Shown here piece after piece: positions 16,940 to 26,006 of a DNA stretch of 64,000 nucleotides. Made by a program: the position numbers and the translations under genes. The stretch comes from Kribbella monticola (GTDB taxonomy: Bacteria > Actinomycetota > Actinomycetes > Propionibacteriales > Kribbellaceae). Where the stretch lies: positions 98,452 to 162,451 of the forward strand of contig NZ_QFXK01000036.1 of NCBI RefSeq assembly GCF_003261635.1, written 5' to 3'. Position 1 is the stretch's first letter. Each line of letters begins with the position of its first letter. The notes below the pieces were generated by a model. That model saw only the letters and a program-made list of their open reading frames with translations. It searched no databases and had not been told where the DNA came from.

Positions 16940-18060
16940 CGGCCTTCGTCGACGAGGAGCGGGATCAGCATCTCGTCGGCGGTGAGCGAGCCGTGCAGGC
17001 CGATCAGGCCGGCCTCGTTCGGATAGCGCCGGCTGGCGACCAGCGCGACCGGTCCGAGCGCGGCGACCACGACATCGCCGATCCGGGGCGCGACCCGATC
17101 CTCGACCGCCCCGAACCAGCCGCGGTCAACAGCTTCCTCGCGGCTCAGCACGAGCGCATCGTCGCCGAGCCGTCCGCGGTACGTCGACAAGACGTCGGCG
17201 GCGGCACCGTCGACGCAGTAGAGGTGGCGGAAGCGCGATTCGCCGCCGATCAGCTGGATGCCGTCGGTGAGCTCGGGCTCCGCGTCGAGGTCGACCCGAT
17301 TCTCCGGCGCGACGTCGACCATGCCGTGGTCGGCGACGACCAGCAGTACGGCATCACGCGGAAGGGCAGCGCGCACCTGCGAGGCAAAGGTGTCGGCCGC
17401 CGCGAGTTCCTTGCGCCATTGCCAGGACACGCTGCCCTGGCCGTGACCGGTGTAGTCGAGCTGCGAGTCGTACACGTAGACCAGCGACGACTTTCCTTCC
17501 CGGCTGGCGAACCTGGTCGCGTCCAGCCGGTCCTCGACCGTGTCGGCGCCGCGGTGAGCGCTTCCCCGGAACGCGGCCGCTGTGAGACCGGAGTTGTCGA
17601 AGCGTGCCTTGCTGACGTTGCGGGTGGCGACACCAGCGGCCGCGACCCGTTCGAAAACCGTCTGATGTGGTTGCCAGCGGCGTGGATCGACCGGGGCGTC
17701 CCACGACAGCGCGTTCAGCAGCGCGCCCGTCTCGGGGACGATCGAGGTGTAGCCGACGATGCCGTGCGCGCCCGGCGGCAGACCGGTCCCGAAGCTGCTC
17801 AGGCTGACACCGGTGGTGGACGGGACGCCCGCGGTCAGGCTTCGGCCGGCTAGCGAAGACAGGTAGGGAGCGACGTCGGCGTTGCGCTGGAGAAGGTTCC
17901 AGCCGAGGCCGTCGAGCAGCAGTACGGCGTACCGGGGTGCGGGTGGCAGGCCGAGCAGGTTCTGCTCGTTGGGGAGCGACAGCGCGCCCGCTACCGACGG
18001 GAGCACATCCGCCAGGGAGCCGCCGCCGTACGCCGGCAGCACCGGGGTCGGGTCGGACAC
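16936..18060 (-). CDS. Alkaline-phosphatase-superfamily nucleotide pyrophosphatase/phosphodiesterase
   Basis: The 374-residue product belongs to the type I phosphodiesterase/nucleotide pyrophosphatase family. The N-terminal metal site is in VLLLDGLGWN, the nucleophile is the threonine pair in GVPSTTGVSLSSFGTGLPPG, and later ligands appear in YVYDSQLDYTGHGQGS and LVVADHGMVDV. Two zinc ions and a Thr nucleophile are expected to hydrolyse a phosphodiester; the substrate is unknown. No signal peptide is seen. It lies three bases downstream of the DUF5998 gene on the same strand, a pairing I recognise as common in actinobacteria, which suggests a shared task. Confidence 0.85.
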   Translation of the reverse strand: MSDPTPVLPAYGGGSLADVLPSVAGALSLPNEQNLLGLPPAPRYAVLLLDGLGWNLLQRNADVAPYLSSLAGRSLTAGVPSTTGVSLSSFGTGLPPGAHGIVGYTSIVPETGALLNALSWDAPVDPRRWQPHQTVFERVAAAGVATRNVSKARFDNSGLTAAAFRGSAHRGADTVEDRLDATRFASREGKSSLVYVYDSQLDYTGHGQGSVSWQWRKELAAADTFASQVRAALPRDAVLLVVADHGMVDVAPENRVDLDAEPELTDGIQLIGGESRFRHLYCVDGAAADVLSTYRGRLGDDALVLSREEAVDRGWFGAVEDRVAPRIGDVVVAALGPVALVASRRYPNEAGLIGLHGSLTADEMLIPLLVDEGR

Positions 18061-18063
18061 GGC

Positions 18064-18678
18064 CTACCTGCTGGTCGCGGACGAGAGGGCCGCCGCGAAG
18101 TCGAGCACCTGCTGGATCCCGGCCGGGCCGTCGGCCGCGGCGCTGATCCGCAGCGAGATGTCATCGGCGGCCACCGACCCGGTGTAACCGTGGTCGGCCT
18201 CGCAGTTCGGGTCGGCGCAGACGGCCGGCTCGAGATCGATCCGGTTCACCATGCCCCAGCCGATCGTCAGCACGACCTCACCACCGGCTGATCCCGGGTC
18301 CTTGCGGACCGAGGCATAGCCGGCCGGATTCGGCACCACCCGGTTGACCACGACCGCATTCACCCGGTCCAGCGGGATCGCCTCGGTCGAGGTGGACGCG
18401 TACGGCGCCTGGATCAGGTCGTCGGCGGCGTGCTCATCGGTGTGCCCGACGATCAGCCGGCTCGGCGTCAGCGCCAGGATCGTGATGTGCCGCCGGACCT
18501 CGTCGCGGTCGAACGTCGGCTCGTGTTGCAGCACGAACGCCCGGATCGGCTCGCCGGCGATCGCCACCGCGAGGGAGTCCGCCACGACATCTGGGTAGTA
18601 GCCGCACCGGTCGATCGCGTCGCGCAGTTCAGGCGAGGCGTCCGCGAGCTCCGGGACCGGCGCATTCAGGTCACGCAT
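18064..18678 (-). CDS. DUF5998 family protein
   Basis: A 204-residue cytoplasmic protein without membrane segments. It has recognisable family phrases: CGYYPDVVADSLAVAIAGE, FVLQHEPTFDRDEVRRHITILALTPSRLIVGHTDEH and a cysteine-containing CADPNCEADHGYTGS loop that may bind metal. The fold and function are unknown. It is followed after three bases by the phosphodiesterase gene, and a hairpin separates it from the upstream ABC operon, so the two genes probably form their own unit. Confidence 0.75.
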   Translation of the reverse strand: MRDLNAPVPELADASPELRDAIDRCGYYPDVVADSLAVAIAGEPIRAFVLQHEPTFDRDEVRRHITILALTPSRLIVGHTDEHAADDLIQAPYASTSTEAIPLDRVNAVVVNRVVPNPAGYASVRKDPGSAGGEVVLTIGWGMVNRIDLEPAVCADPNCEADHGYTGSVAADDISLRISAAADGPAGIQQVLDFAAALSSATSR

Positions 18679-18700
18679 GGGCTCATCCTTGCACGACGAC

Positions 18701-18743
18701 GCCCTGGCCCCGGACCGCCCTGTGGACGAACCGGAGCCAGGGC
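18701..18743 (-). terminator. Hairpin terminator of the ABC/FtsX operon
   Basis: The arms GCCCTGGCCCCGG (18701-18713) and CCGGAGCCAGGGC (18731-18743) pair with one mismatch around a 17-base loop. They lie just downstream of the FtsX-like gene on the minus strand, before the DUF5998 start. Confidence 0.5.
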
Positions 18744-18750
18744 TGGCCTT

Positions 18751-20673
18751 TCAGCCGACGCTGGCCTTCCGCAGTACGGGCGCGCCGGCGGCACCGGCCA
18801 CGGCGACCAGGACCACTCCGACGATCACCTGACCGACAAGCAGCAGCAATCCCGAGCTGCCTTGCGTGAGTGGATGGCCCCCGCTGAAGACGAGTCCGCA
18901 GAAGGCACCGAAGCCGACCACCGGCAGCCCGACTCCGACCACCGGTACGACGGCCGCAAGGCGGGCAGAGCGCTCGATGACCTTCAGCGGTACGCCGGAC
19001 CGCCGCAGCGCCTTGGCAGGGCCGGCCTGATCGAGCGCTGTCCCGACTGCACCGGCTGCGGTGGAGGCAGCACCGGTGATGAAGACCAGGCCGAGCAGCA
19101 ACGCGACGCCGAGCCGCAGGTCGAGCAGCATTCCCGCCTCGTGCTCGTCCTTCTCGGAGTCCGTCAGCGGCACCACATCCGGCACCACGCTGTAGAGAAC
19201 CGTGCGAACCTTCTCCCGATCCGCAGCACCCGGTACGACGATGGTCACCGCCTGATCCTGCGAGGTCACCTGGCCCTTGATCCCGGCCGCATCGAGCTTC
19301 GCCCGCGCATCCTTGACCACGGCAACCGTCTGGCCCTGGTCCGGATAGAGCTTGAACGCCGTGTCGGTCCCGTCGCCGGAGAGGCCGTACGGCATGAACA
19401 ACGCGAGGAAGCCGGTCACGAACCCGCTCAGCACCAGCGCGGCAACCGGCCGGAATGCTCCCTTCGGGTCGTCGACGAGTCGACGGCCGGCCAGCAGACC
19501 CACGGGGCCGTTCGCCGTACGGGCCAGAATCCTGCCGATCACCTGAACCGCCCACGGGCCGACGATCCGCACGGCGAGCGCAGCCATTCCGACCGCGATC
19601 ACGATCGGCAGTAGGGCTCCCCCGGTGCCGACGATGCCCAGCATCACGGGGCCGATCACCAACAGCCCGAGGCGCAGCGCGCTGGTCGCCTTGCGCGTCT
19701 GCCCGCGGACGACGCCGAGCGGCGTGATGCTGACCCGGCCCAGACCGATGAGCGCGCTGATCACCGAGAGCAGAGGGACTGCGGCCAGCACGATCAGGAC
19801 GACCCACCAACTCGCGGTCAGGTCGTGTAAATACCACTGGCCTCCGCCGATCGGAATGCGGGCGATCAGCGGACTGAGCACGGTGTAGCCGACCAGACCG
19901 GCGACCGCTCCGGCGAATCCGATCACTGCCTGCTCGACAGCGCTCAATCGAAGTACTTGGCTTCTGGTCGCGCCTGCCAGGCGGAGCGCGGCGAGTCGCC
20001 GTTCGCGGCGCTTGGCCGCCACGCCGGCGGCTTGGCCGACGAGGCTGAGCAGTGGGAAGAGGACGAGTGCGACGCCGAAGGCGACAAGGGCCAGCAGGAT
20101 CGCGATCCGTTGCGGGAACGCGGTGCCCTGCCAGCTCGCCAGGTACTTCGGGTGGTACTTGTCGCTCAGGCCTGGGAGGTCCGGGGTGGCTCCCCGGATG
20201 ATCACCAGTTCGTCCTTGGAGGACAACCCGGCCGCCGAGATGACACCGGTCGGCTTCGCGATGCCGAATCGTTTGCTCAGGTCGTTGCCGGCACTGCCAG
20301 ACCACAGCGTGGCGACGGCCGGCGAGACGAAGATTTCGCCTGGTTTCGGAGCATGCGGCAGACCGGGTGGGGGCGCGAGCTTGGCGTTGCGCTGCTCGTC
20401 GGTGATGGCGAGGTCGTACCGCAGTACGGGCTTGCCGGCCACCATGTCCTTCACCTCATGGGTGACGCCGACCGCCGTCTTCGGGTCCGCGTCGTCCGTC
20501 GTACGCCAGCCGATCCGGTCGGCCCGATGGGTCAGGCCGAGCGTCCCGGCGATCAGGAAGGTGAGCAGCAGGGCGACCACGGCGGTCGCTCCGAGCGCTG
20601 CGAGGTTCGCCGCGCGGCCGCCGGGACCTGGGCGGCGCACGAAGCGCAGCCCGAGGTCTGTCATCGGATTCAT
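18751..20673 (-). CDS. FtsX-like ABC transporter permease
   Basis: A 640-residue membrane protein with an N-terminal span (LGATAVVALLLTFLIAGTLGL), a long extracellular region, and two clusters of spans. Each cluster carries an FtsX-type motif, the first reading RERRLAALRLAGATRSQVLRLSAVEQAVIG. This is the MacB/LolCE-like topology of exporters or of mechanotransmission permeases. Its ATG overlaps the stop of the ATPase gene upstream (ATGA), so the pair forms one transporter. The cargo is unknown; possibilities include lipids, peptides or antibiotics. Confidence 0.87.
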   Translation of the reverse strand: MNPMTDLGLRFVRRPGPGGRAANLAALGATAVVALLLTFLIAGTLGLTHRADRIGWRTTDDADPKTAVGVTHEVKDMVAGKPVLRYDLAITDEQRNAKLAPPPGLPHAPKPGEIFVSPAVATLWSGSAGNDLSKRFGIAKPTGVISAAGLSSKDELVIIRGATPDLPGLSDKYHPKYLASWQGTAFPQRIAILLALVAFGVALVLFPLLSLVGQAAGVAAKRRERRLAALRLAGATRSQVLRLSAVEQAVIGFAGAVAGLVGYTVLSPLIARIPIGGGQWYLHDLTASWWVVLIVLAAVPLLSVISALIGLGRVSITPLGVVRGQTRKATSALRLGLLVIGPVMLGIVGTGGALLPIVIAVGMAALAVRIVGPWAVQVIGRILARTANGPVGLLAGRRLVDDPKGAFRPVAALVLSGFVTGFLALFMPYGLSGDGTDTAFKLYPDQGQTVAVVKDARAKLDAAGIKGQVTSQDQAVTIVVPGAADREKVRTVLYSVVPDVVPLTDSEKDEHEAGMLLDLRLGVALLLGLVFITGAASTAAGAVGTALDQAGPAKALRRSGVPLKVIERSARLAAVVPVVGVGLPVVGFGAFCGLVFSGGHPLTQGSSGLLLLVGQVIVGVVLVAVAGAAGAPVLRKASVG

Positions 20674-21428
20674 CGGTCGCTCACCCGGCCGTCCACGATC
20701 CGCACGACGCGGTGGCAGCGGGCCGCCACGGCGTCGTCGTGGGTGACGACGACCACGGCCGCGCCTCGGTGTGTGGCCGCGCCGACGAGGAGATCGATGA
20801 CCTGCGCTCCGGTCGCCGCGTCGAGTGCACCGGTCGGCTCGTCCGCGAACACGGCCTGCGGTTCGCCGACGAGCGCCCGGGCAATGGCGACGCGCTGCGC
20901 CTGGCCGCCGGACAGTTCACCGGGTCGCCGGTTGACCTCGTTCGCCAGGCCGACCTGAGCCAGTACTGCGCGGGCTCGGCCGATCGCGTCGCGGCGGGAC
21001 ACACCGTCGACCATCAGCGGCAGGGCGACGTTCTCGTCCGCGGGGAGCTCGGCGAGCAACTGGTTGTCCTGGAAGACGAAGCCGAGGCGGCGACGTCGCA
21101 GTACGGTCCTGGCCGCGTCGTTCAGCTGGTCGACGCGATCGCCGCCGAGCCAGACCTCGCCCTGATCCGGACTGAGGATGCCGGCCAGGACGTGCAGCAG
21201 GGTGGTTTTGCCGTTGCCGCTCGGCCCCATCACGGCAAGGGCTTCGCCGGCTCGGACCGCGACGTCGACACCGGCCAGGCCGACGACCTCGCCGTAGAAC
21301 TTGACCAGCCCGCGACCGGCGAGGACCGTGCCCTCGCCGGGGAACTGCTGGAGCGACTGCTGGACAGGCGGCTGGACCGGGTGCTGGACGGGCTGGTGGT
21401 ACGTGGGGTGGGGACTCGGGTGGCTCAT
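20670..21428 (-). CDS. ABC transporter ATP-binding protein (LolD/MacB type)
   Basis: The 252-residue ATPase has Walker A GPSGNGKTT (around residue 72), the Q-loop FQDNQL, signature LSGGQAQRVAIARAL, Walker B AVFADEPTGALD and the H-loop VVVTHDD. A Pro/Gln/His-rich tail of ~30 residues (HQPVQHPVQPPVQQSLQQ) precedes the domain and is unusual. It is probably disordered; a later in-frame start at the GTG-like VLAGRGLVKFYG cannot be ruled out because no strong ribosome site precedes the ATG at 21428. It energises the FtsX-like permease encoded downstream with a four-base overlap. Confidence 0.88.
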   Translation of the reverse strand: MSHPSPHPTYHQPVQHPVQPPVQQSLQQFPGEGTVLAGRGLVKFYGEVVGLAGVDVAVRAGEALAVMGPSGNGKTTLLHVLAGILSPDQGEVWLGGDRVDQLNDAARTVLRRRRLGFVFQDNQLLAELPADENVALPLMVDGVSRRDAIGRARAVLAQVGLANEVNRRPGELSGGQAQRVAIARALVGEPQAVFADEPTGALDAATGAQVIDLLVGAATHRGAAVVVVTHDDAVAARCHRVVRIVDGRVSDR

Positions 21429-21524
21429 ACCCGAAGGCTTTCGCGGATCGCGCTTCGGATCGTCGGCCCGCGGTCCGGTCCTCCTACCGTCTTTCAGTTG
21501 TCTTGTGGCGAGGACGCGTAGTAC

Positions 21525-22571
21525 TCAGGTCGTACGTCCGTCGCCGAAAGCCGAGGGGTAGGCGTCGCGATAGCTGAGCAACCGGCCGGCCGGTGTCTCC
21601 ACCGACTCGGCCGCGAGTACCCCGTGGACGATGGCGCGCGAGAGCGCCTGGGCGCCGGCGGCGAAGACGGTCTCGAGCTGGATCAGCGCCGCCGGATCGG
21701 TGACGGACAGCCGGGGTACGCCAGTCGTCGTCGAGACGGCGAAGATCGCATCGCCGTCGACGAGAGTGTGGATGGGATCGATGGCGCGGGCCAGTCCGTC
21801 GTGGGCGACCATGGCCATCCGCTTCGCGGCCGCCTTGTCGAGCGGGACGTCGGTGGCGATGACGGCAATGACCGTGTTCATGCCGGGCAGCGGGCCGGCT
21901 GGGCCTTCCGGGGGCGGCTCGGTCGGGGTCCGGAGCTGGCCGAATTCGTTGTCGAGGGCAAAGCGTTCGCCGTACAGGCGGCCCTGGCTGTCGACGGTCG
22001 AGCCGACAGCGTTCACGACGACGAGTGCGCCGACGGTGGTCCCGTCGTCGAACCGGATGCTTGCCGATCCGACACCGCCCTTGAGCCGACCGGTGCGGGC
22101 CCCGGCACCGGCGCCATGGTTGCCCTGCGCAACTTCTCCGTCAGTGGCGGCTTCGATCGCCCGTCGTCCCCAGTCGGCTGTCGGCCTGGCCTGGAACCCG
22201 CCGCCTCTTCCGAGGTCGAAGAGCACCGCGGTGGGGACGATCGGTACGACATCGTGCTCGCCGGCGCCGACTCGGATGCCTTGGCCTTGTTCTTCCAGCC
22301 AGCCCATGACGCCACCGGCCGTGTCGAGGCCGTACGCGCTGCCGCCGGTGAGGACGATCGCGTTGACGCCGGGGTTGGAGTTGACCGGGTCGAGGAGGTC
22401 GGTCTCCCGGGTGCCCGGCGCTCCCCCGCGCACGTCGACGCCGGCGATCGCCGTACCGGGGAAGTGGAGCACCGTCGTACCGGTCAGGTACGGCGCATCG
22501 GTGCGCTCGACCTGACCGACCCGCACGCCGGGGACATCGGTGATCGCGTTGTGGGGACCGGGTTTTGGCAT
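21525..22571 (-). CDS. P1 family peptidase (S58, DmpA-type)
   Basis: A 348-residue N-terminal-nucleophile-type hydrolase of the DmpA/BapA family. Diagnostic segments are NAITDVPGVRVGQ, GTTVLHFP, GGAPGTRETDLLDP, VLTGGSAYGLDTAGGV, GRGGGFQARP and NTVIAVIATDVPL. In the family the chain cleaves itself to expose a Ser or Thr nucleophile at the equivalent of the last motif, and mature enzymes are aminopeptidases or amidases on D- or beta-amino acid substrates. No signal sequence is seen. It is divergent from the DUF2087 gene with only 50 bases between the starts. Confidence 0.88.
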   Translation of the reverse strand: MPKPGPHNAITDVPGVRVGQVERTDAPYLTGTTVLHFPGTAIAGVDVRGGAPGTRETDLLDPVNSNPGVNAIVLTGGSAYGLDTAGGVMGWLEEQGQGIRVGAGEHDVVPIVPTAVLFDLGRGGGFQARPTADWGRRAIEAATDGEVAQGNHGAGAGARTGRLKGGVGSASIRFDDGTTVGALVVVNAVGSTVDSQGRLYGERFALDNEFGQLRTPTEPPPEGPAGPLPGMNTVIAVIATDVPLDKAAAKRMAMVAHDGLARAIDPIHTLVDGDAIFAVSTTTGVPRLSVTDPAALIQLETVFAAGAQALSRAIVHGVLAAESVETPAGRLLSYRDAYPSAFGDGRTT

Positions 22572-22621
22572 GGGTCCTGTCTAGCAGAAACCCGGTTGCG
22601 GGCGAGATTAGTTTGGAAGGC

Positions 22622-23141
22622 ATGGATGCCGATGTGCTCTGTGGGTTGCTGGCCGAACCGTCGAGGCTGCGGACGTACTCCGCGGTGGTCCTCGGCGCGC
22701 GCGGACCGGAGGAGATCGCGGGATCGACCGGTCTGCCGTTGCCTGTTGTGCTCAGGTCGGTGCAGCGGTTGAGCAAGAACGGATTGCTCAGTGCTTCCGC
22801 GAACGGACTGGTTGCCGACGAGACCGCCTTCAAGGACGCCGTCCGGTCGAACCGGCCGGAGCGCGAACCGCTCGACGCCGACCCCGGGCGCGACGCCGTA
22901 CTCCGTGCCTTCTTCCGCGACGGTCGGCTGACGAACCTGCCGACCGTCTACAGCAAGACGCTGATCGTGCTCGAGTACCTCGTCCAGTCGTTCGAACCGG
23001 ACCGCACGTACGCCGAACCCGAGGTCAACACGATCCTCAACACCTTCCACCCCCGATCACGCCACCCTCCGCCGCCAACTCGTCGACGCCGGCCTCCTCA
23101 CCCGCACCACCAACCACTACACCCGCCCTCAAACGCCCTAG
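22622..23141 (+). pseudogene. DUF2087 domain protein gene with a single-base frameshift
   Basis: From the ATG at 22622 (GGAAGG upstream) the reading frame gives an N-terminal HTH-like part (LLAEPSRLRTYSAVVLGARGPEEIAGSTGL) and the start of DUF2087 (LRAFFRDGRLTNLPTVYSKTLIVLEYLVQSFEPDRTYAEPEVNTILNTFHP). The expected family ending DHATLRRQLVDAGLLTRTTNHY follows in another frame, beginning at 23055 and ending at TAG 23139-23141. The switch falls at a run of five C (23050-23054), where four would keep frame. Without correction the frame runs to 23320 with a low-complexity tail. It may be a sequencing error, a slippage site or a real mutation. The family is thought to be regulatory. Confidence 0.7.
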
Positions 23142-23227
23142 CTGGTCAAGCACAGGCGGTGGACGGAGGCACTTGCTTCTCCTCCGCCGCCGTTCACCTG
23201 CCAAGAGGTGGGCTGGTGAGTGCTGGG

Positions 23228-25963
23228 TCAGGTCAGGCGGCGAGCTGGGGTGTCTTGTCTTGGTTTTTCGTTGGGGGCGATGCGGATGGAGGTGTCGAGG
23301 ACGGTGGCCGAGTCAGCTGAGACGAGGACCGAGCGCAGGTCGAGGCGGACCACCTCTTCGAGTTCGAGGGTGAGGCGGGCGACGCGGTGCAGGAGGTTCT
23401 CGATCGCGGCGATGTCGACGGGGTCGGAGCCGCGGTAGCCGTACAGCAGCGGCGCGGCACGTACTTCGCGGACCATCTCCGCCGCGTCGGCCGTCGTCAA
23501 CGGCGGCATCCGGTACGCGCGATCGCCGAGCAGATCCGTCGCCACCCCCGACAACCCGAACGACACCACGGGCCCGAACGACACGTCCTCCTGCGCCGAG
23601 ATCACCACCGGCACCCCCGGCGGCGCCATCTTCTGTACGACGAACTGCGCCCGCCCCGGATCCGACGCGACCCCGAAGGTGCTCGTCATCTCCGCCCACG
23701 CCTTCCGCATGTCGTCCTCGTCGTGGATGTGCCGCCAGATGTCGGCGAGGTCGGGTCGCATCCGCCACTGATCGGCGGTCGCCTTCAAGATCACCTCGAA
23801 GCCGAGATCCGCGGCCCGCGCCACGGCTTCGTCCGCCGACAGCACCGGAAACGCCGGCAGCACGCTGATGCCGTAGAAACTGAGCAGCCGCTGCCGATCC
23901 TCATCACCCAGCTCGGCCCCGCTCGGATACCGCTGCAGGAACTCGGTCACGAACGCTTCCGCGGCGGACGTGTCGATATCCGGCAGGTCAGGGATGCTGC
24001 TGTCGGCGCGGCGCCGCCACTCGGCGTACTGCGTGACCTTCGCGAGCGCGCCCACGGCGTACTGGGGTGAGGAGTACGACGGGATCGAGCCGCGAGCGGC
24101 ACCGCCGTACTCGTCAGGGACGCGGAGTTGCTCGGGGACGCTGCGGGAGGCGAGGAAGGTGGAGACGACCGGTTTGTCCGAGCCGGCGGCTGCTGCTGCC
24201 AGGACCTGAGCGACTTCGGCTCCGTTCGACTGCACCGGCGGCGTGAAGATGACGACGACCGAGTGCACGCGGTCGTCGGCGAACACCTCGCTGAGCGCAG
24301 CGCCGAAGTCAGCCGCGGTCGCCTCCGCACTGAGTGTGCGCGGCTCCCCCGCTACGTCGAGGCCGGTGCTGGCGACCGTGTCGAGAGCGAGCAGTGTCAG
24401 CGCGTCGGAGTTGCTCACGATCGCGACCCGGCGACCCTTCGGCAGCGGCTGGTGGGCCATCAACTGGGCGACGTCGAACAACTCGCCATTGGTGTCCACG
24501 CCGATCAGCCCGCTCTGCCGGAACAGCGAGTCGACAGTTGCTGGCGGCAACGAACTGCGGCGGACCGTGTGCCCGAGCGGGACGCCCTGGGTGGCCCGGC
24601 CGGACTTCAGCGCGATCACCGGCTTGCGCCCGGCCAGCCGACGGGCGACCCGGCTGAACTTGCGGGGGTTGCCAAGGGACTCCAGGTAGAGCAGGACGAC
24701 CTCGGTCGCCTCGTCGGAGTACCAGTACTGCATCAGGTCGTTGCCGGAGACATCTGCCCGGTTGCCGGCGGAGACGAAGCTGGACAGGCCGAGACCACGA
24801 CCGGTCATGTCCGCGAGGATCGAGACTCCCAACGCGCCCGACTGGCAGAAGAAGGCGACGCGGCCGCGGCTCGGCATCACCGGCGAGAGGGTCGCGTTCA
24901 GGCTCACCCCAGGCGCGGTGTTGATGACGCCCAGCGCGTTCGGCCCGATCACGCGCATCCCGTACGACCGGGCCAGGCCGACCAGTTGCCGCTGGCGCTT
25001 GCGGCCTTCGTCGCCGATCTCGGCGAACCCGCTCGACACCACCACCAGCCCGCGAACGCCCTTGGCGGCGCAGTCCAGCACGACATCGACCGCCATCTCG
25101 GCCCGGACGGCCACGACGGCGAGGTCCACCTTCTCGCTGACCTCCCGGATCGTCCGGTACGCCGGTACGCCCTCGATCTCGTCCTCGGTGGTCTCCGCGT
25201 TCACCGCGTACAGCCGGCCGGGGAAGCCGCTGTCGCGCATGTTGCGCAGCAGCGCGTTGCCGATCGTGCCCTCCCGCCGGCTCGCTCCGATCACCGCGAC
25301 GCTCGTCGGCGTCAGCAACCGGGCGATCGAGAGCGCCTCGGACCGCTGCTCGCGAGCCTGCATGACCCCGAACGAGGTGTCGGTCGGCGCGATGTCGAAC
25401 TCGACCACGATCACGCCGTCCTCGAACTCGCGGGCCACCTTGTAGCCGGCCTCGGTGAAGACGGTGATCATCTTGCGGTTGTCCGGCAGCACCTCGGCGA
25501 CGAACCGGGCGATGCCGTGCTCGCGGGCCGCCTGCGCCAGGTGCTCGAGCAACAGTTGCCCCAGGCCCCGGCCCTGGTGCGCGTCCTCGATCAGGAACGC
25601 GACCTCCGCGGTCCGCCGGCCCGTCCGCTCGTACCGGCCGACGCCGATCATCGCGTCACCGACCGTGACGATCAGCGCGAGCCGATCGGAGTAGTCCACC
25701 TGGGTGAACCTGGCCACGTCGCGAGCGGACAGTTCCGGATACGGCGCGAAGAAGCGGTAGTACTTCGATTGCTCGGAGACCCGGGCGTAGAACGCCACCA
25801 GCAGGTCCGCGTCGTCCGGCGTGATCGGCCGCAGATGGGCGGTCGCCCCGTCCCGCAGTACCACGTCGGCCTCGTACTCCGCCGGATAGCCGGGCGGCAG
25901 GTCGACTGGGCGGCTCGGGCCATACTGGGCCGGTCGCTGCGGCTGCTGCTCCGGCGTCGTCAC
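23228..25963 (-). CDS. GNAT acetyltransferase fused to NDP-forming acyl-CoA synthetase-like protein (Pat-like)
   Basis: The chosen GTG (25963) gives 911 residues. A GNAT domain occupies ~45-190 (RPITPDDADLLVAFYARVSEQSKYYRFF, DAHQGRGLGQLLLEHLAQAAREHGI). It is followed by a CoA-binding Rossmann domain (SVAVIGASRREGTIGNALLRNM), a succinyl-CoA-ligase-like region (RVAFFCQSGALGVS, FVSAGNRADVSGNDLMQYW) and a C-terminal ATP-grasp domain. This is the protein lysine acetyltransferase/acyl-CoA ligase family, but the GNAT is N-terminal whereas in enteric Pat it is C-terminal. Lysine acetylation of AMP-forming acyl-CoA synthetases, such as the gene at 27330, is a plausible role. A TANNNT box six bases upstream and no ribosome site suggest leaderless translation. 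Confidence 0.87.
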   Translation of the reverse strand: MTTPEQQPQRPAQYGPSRPVDLPPGYPAEYEADVVLRDGATAHLRPITPDDADLLVAFYARVSEQSKYYRFFAPYPELSARDVARFTQVDYSDRLALIVTVGDAMIGVGRYERTGRRTAEVAFLIEDAHQGRGLGQLLLEHLAQAAREHGIARFVAEVLPDNRKMITVFTEAGYKVAREFEDGVIVVEFDIAPTDTSFGVMQAREQRSEALSIARLLTPTSVAVIGASRREGTIGNALLRNMRDSGFPGRLYAVNAETTEDEIEGVPAYRTIREVSEKVDLAVVAVRAEMAVDVVLDCAAKGVRGLVVVSSGFAEIGDEGRKRQRQLVGLARSYGMRVIGPNALGVINTAPGVSLNATLSPVMPSRGRVAFFCQSGALGVSILADMTGRGLGLSSFVSAGNRADVSGNDLMQYWYSDEATEVVLLYLESLGNPRKFSRVARRLAGRKPVIALKSGRATQGVPLGHTVRRSSLPPATVDSLFRQSGLIGVDTNGELFDVAQLMAHQPLPKGRRVAIVSNSDALTLLALDTVASTGLDVAGEPRTLSAEATAADFGAALSEVFADDRVHSVVVIFTPPVQSNGAEVAQVLAAAAAGSDKPVVSTFLASRSVPEQLRVPDEYGGAARGSIPSYSSPQYAVGALAKVTQYAEWRRRADSSIPDLPDIDTSAAEAFVTEFLQRYPSGAELGDEDRQRLLSFYGISVLPAFPVLSADEAVARAADLGFEVILKATADQWRMRPDLADIWRHIHDEDDMRKAWAEMTSTFGVASDPGRAQFVVQKMAPPGVPVVISAQEDVSFGPVVSFGLSGVATDLLGDRAYRMPPLTTADAAEMVREVRAAPLLYGYRGSDPVDIAAIENLLHRVARLTLELEEVVRLDLRSVLVSADSATVLDTSIRIAPNEKPRQDTPARRLT

Positions 25964-25969
25964 TCGGCC

Positions 25970-25975
25970 AGCGTA
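25970..25975 (-). promoter_or_regulatory. Candidate -10 box for leaderless expression of the GNAT-ligase gene
   Basis: On the minus strand TACGCT ends six bases before the GTG start at 25963, the same spacing seen at the LysR gene. No ribosome binding site is visible, and the divergent transporter gene starts only 43 bases away. Confidence 0.4.
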
Positions 25976-26006
25976 CTCAAGCAACGGATTCGGAGGACGC
26001 AATTTC

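Noticed and set aside
23155..23205. GGCGG...CCGCC segments as a hairpin between DUF2087 and the GNAT-ligase gene
   Set aside because: Arms are interrupted and mismatched; weaker than the other hairpins, so not listed as a terminator.
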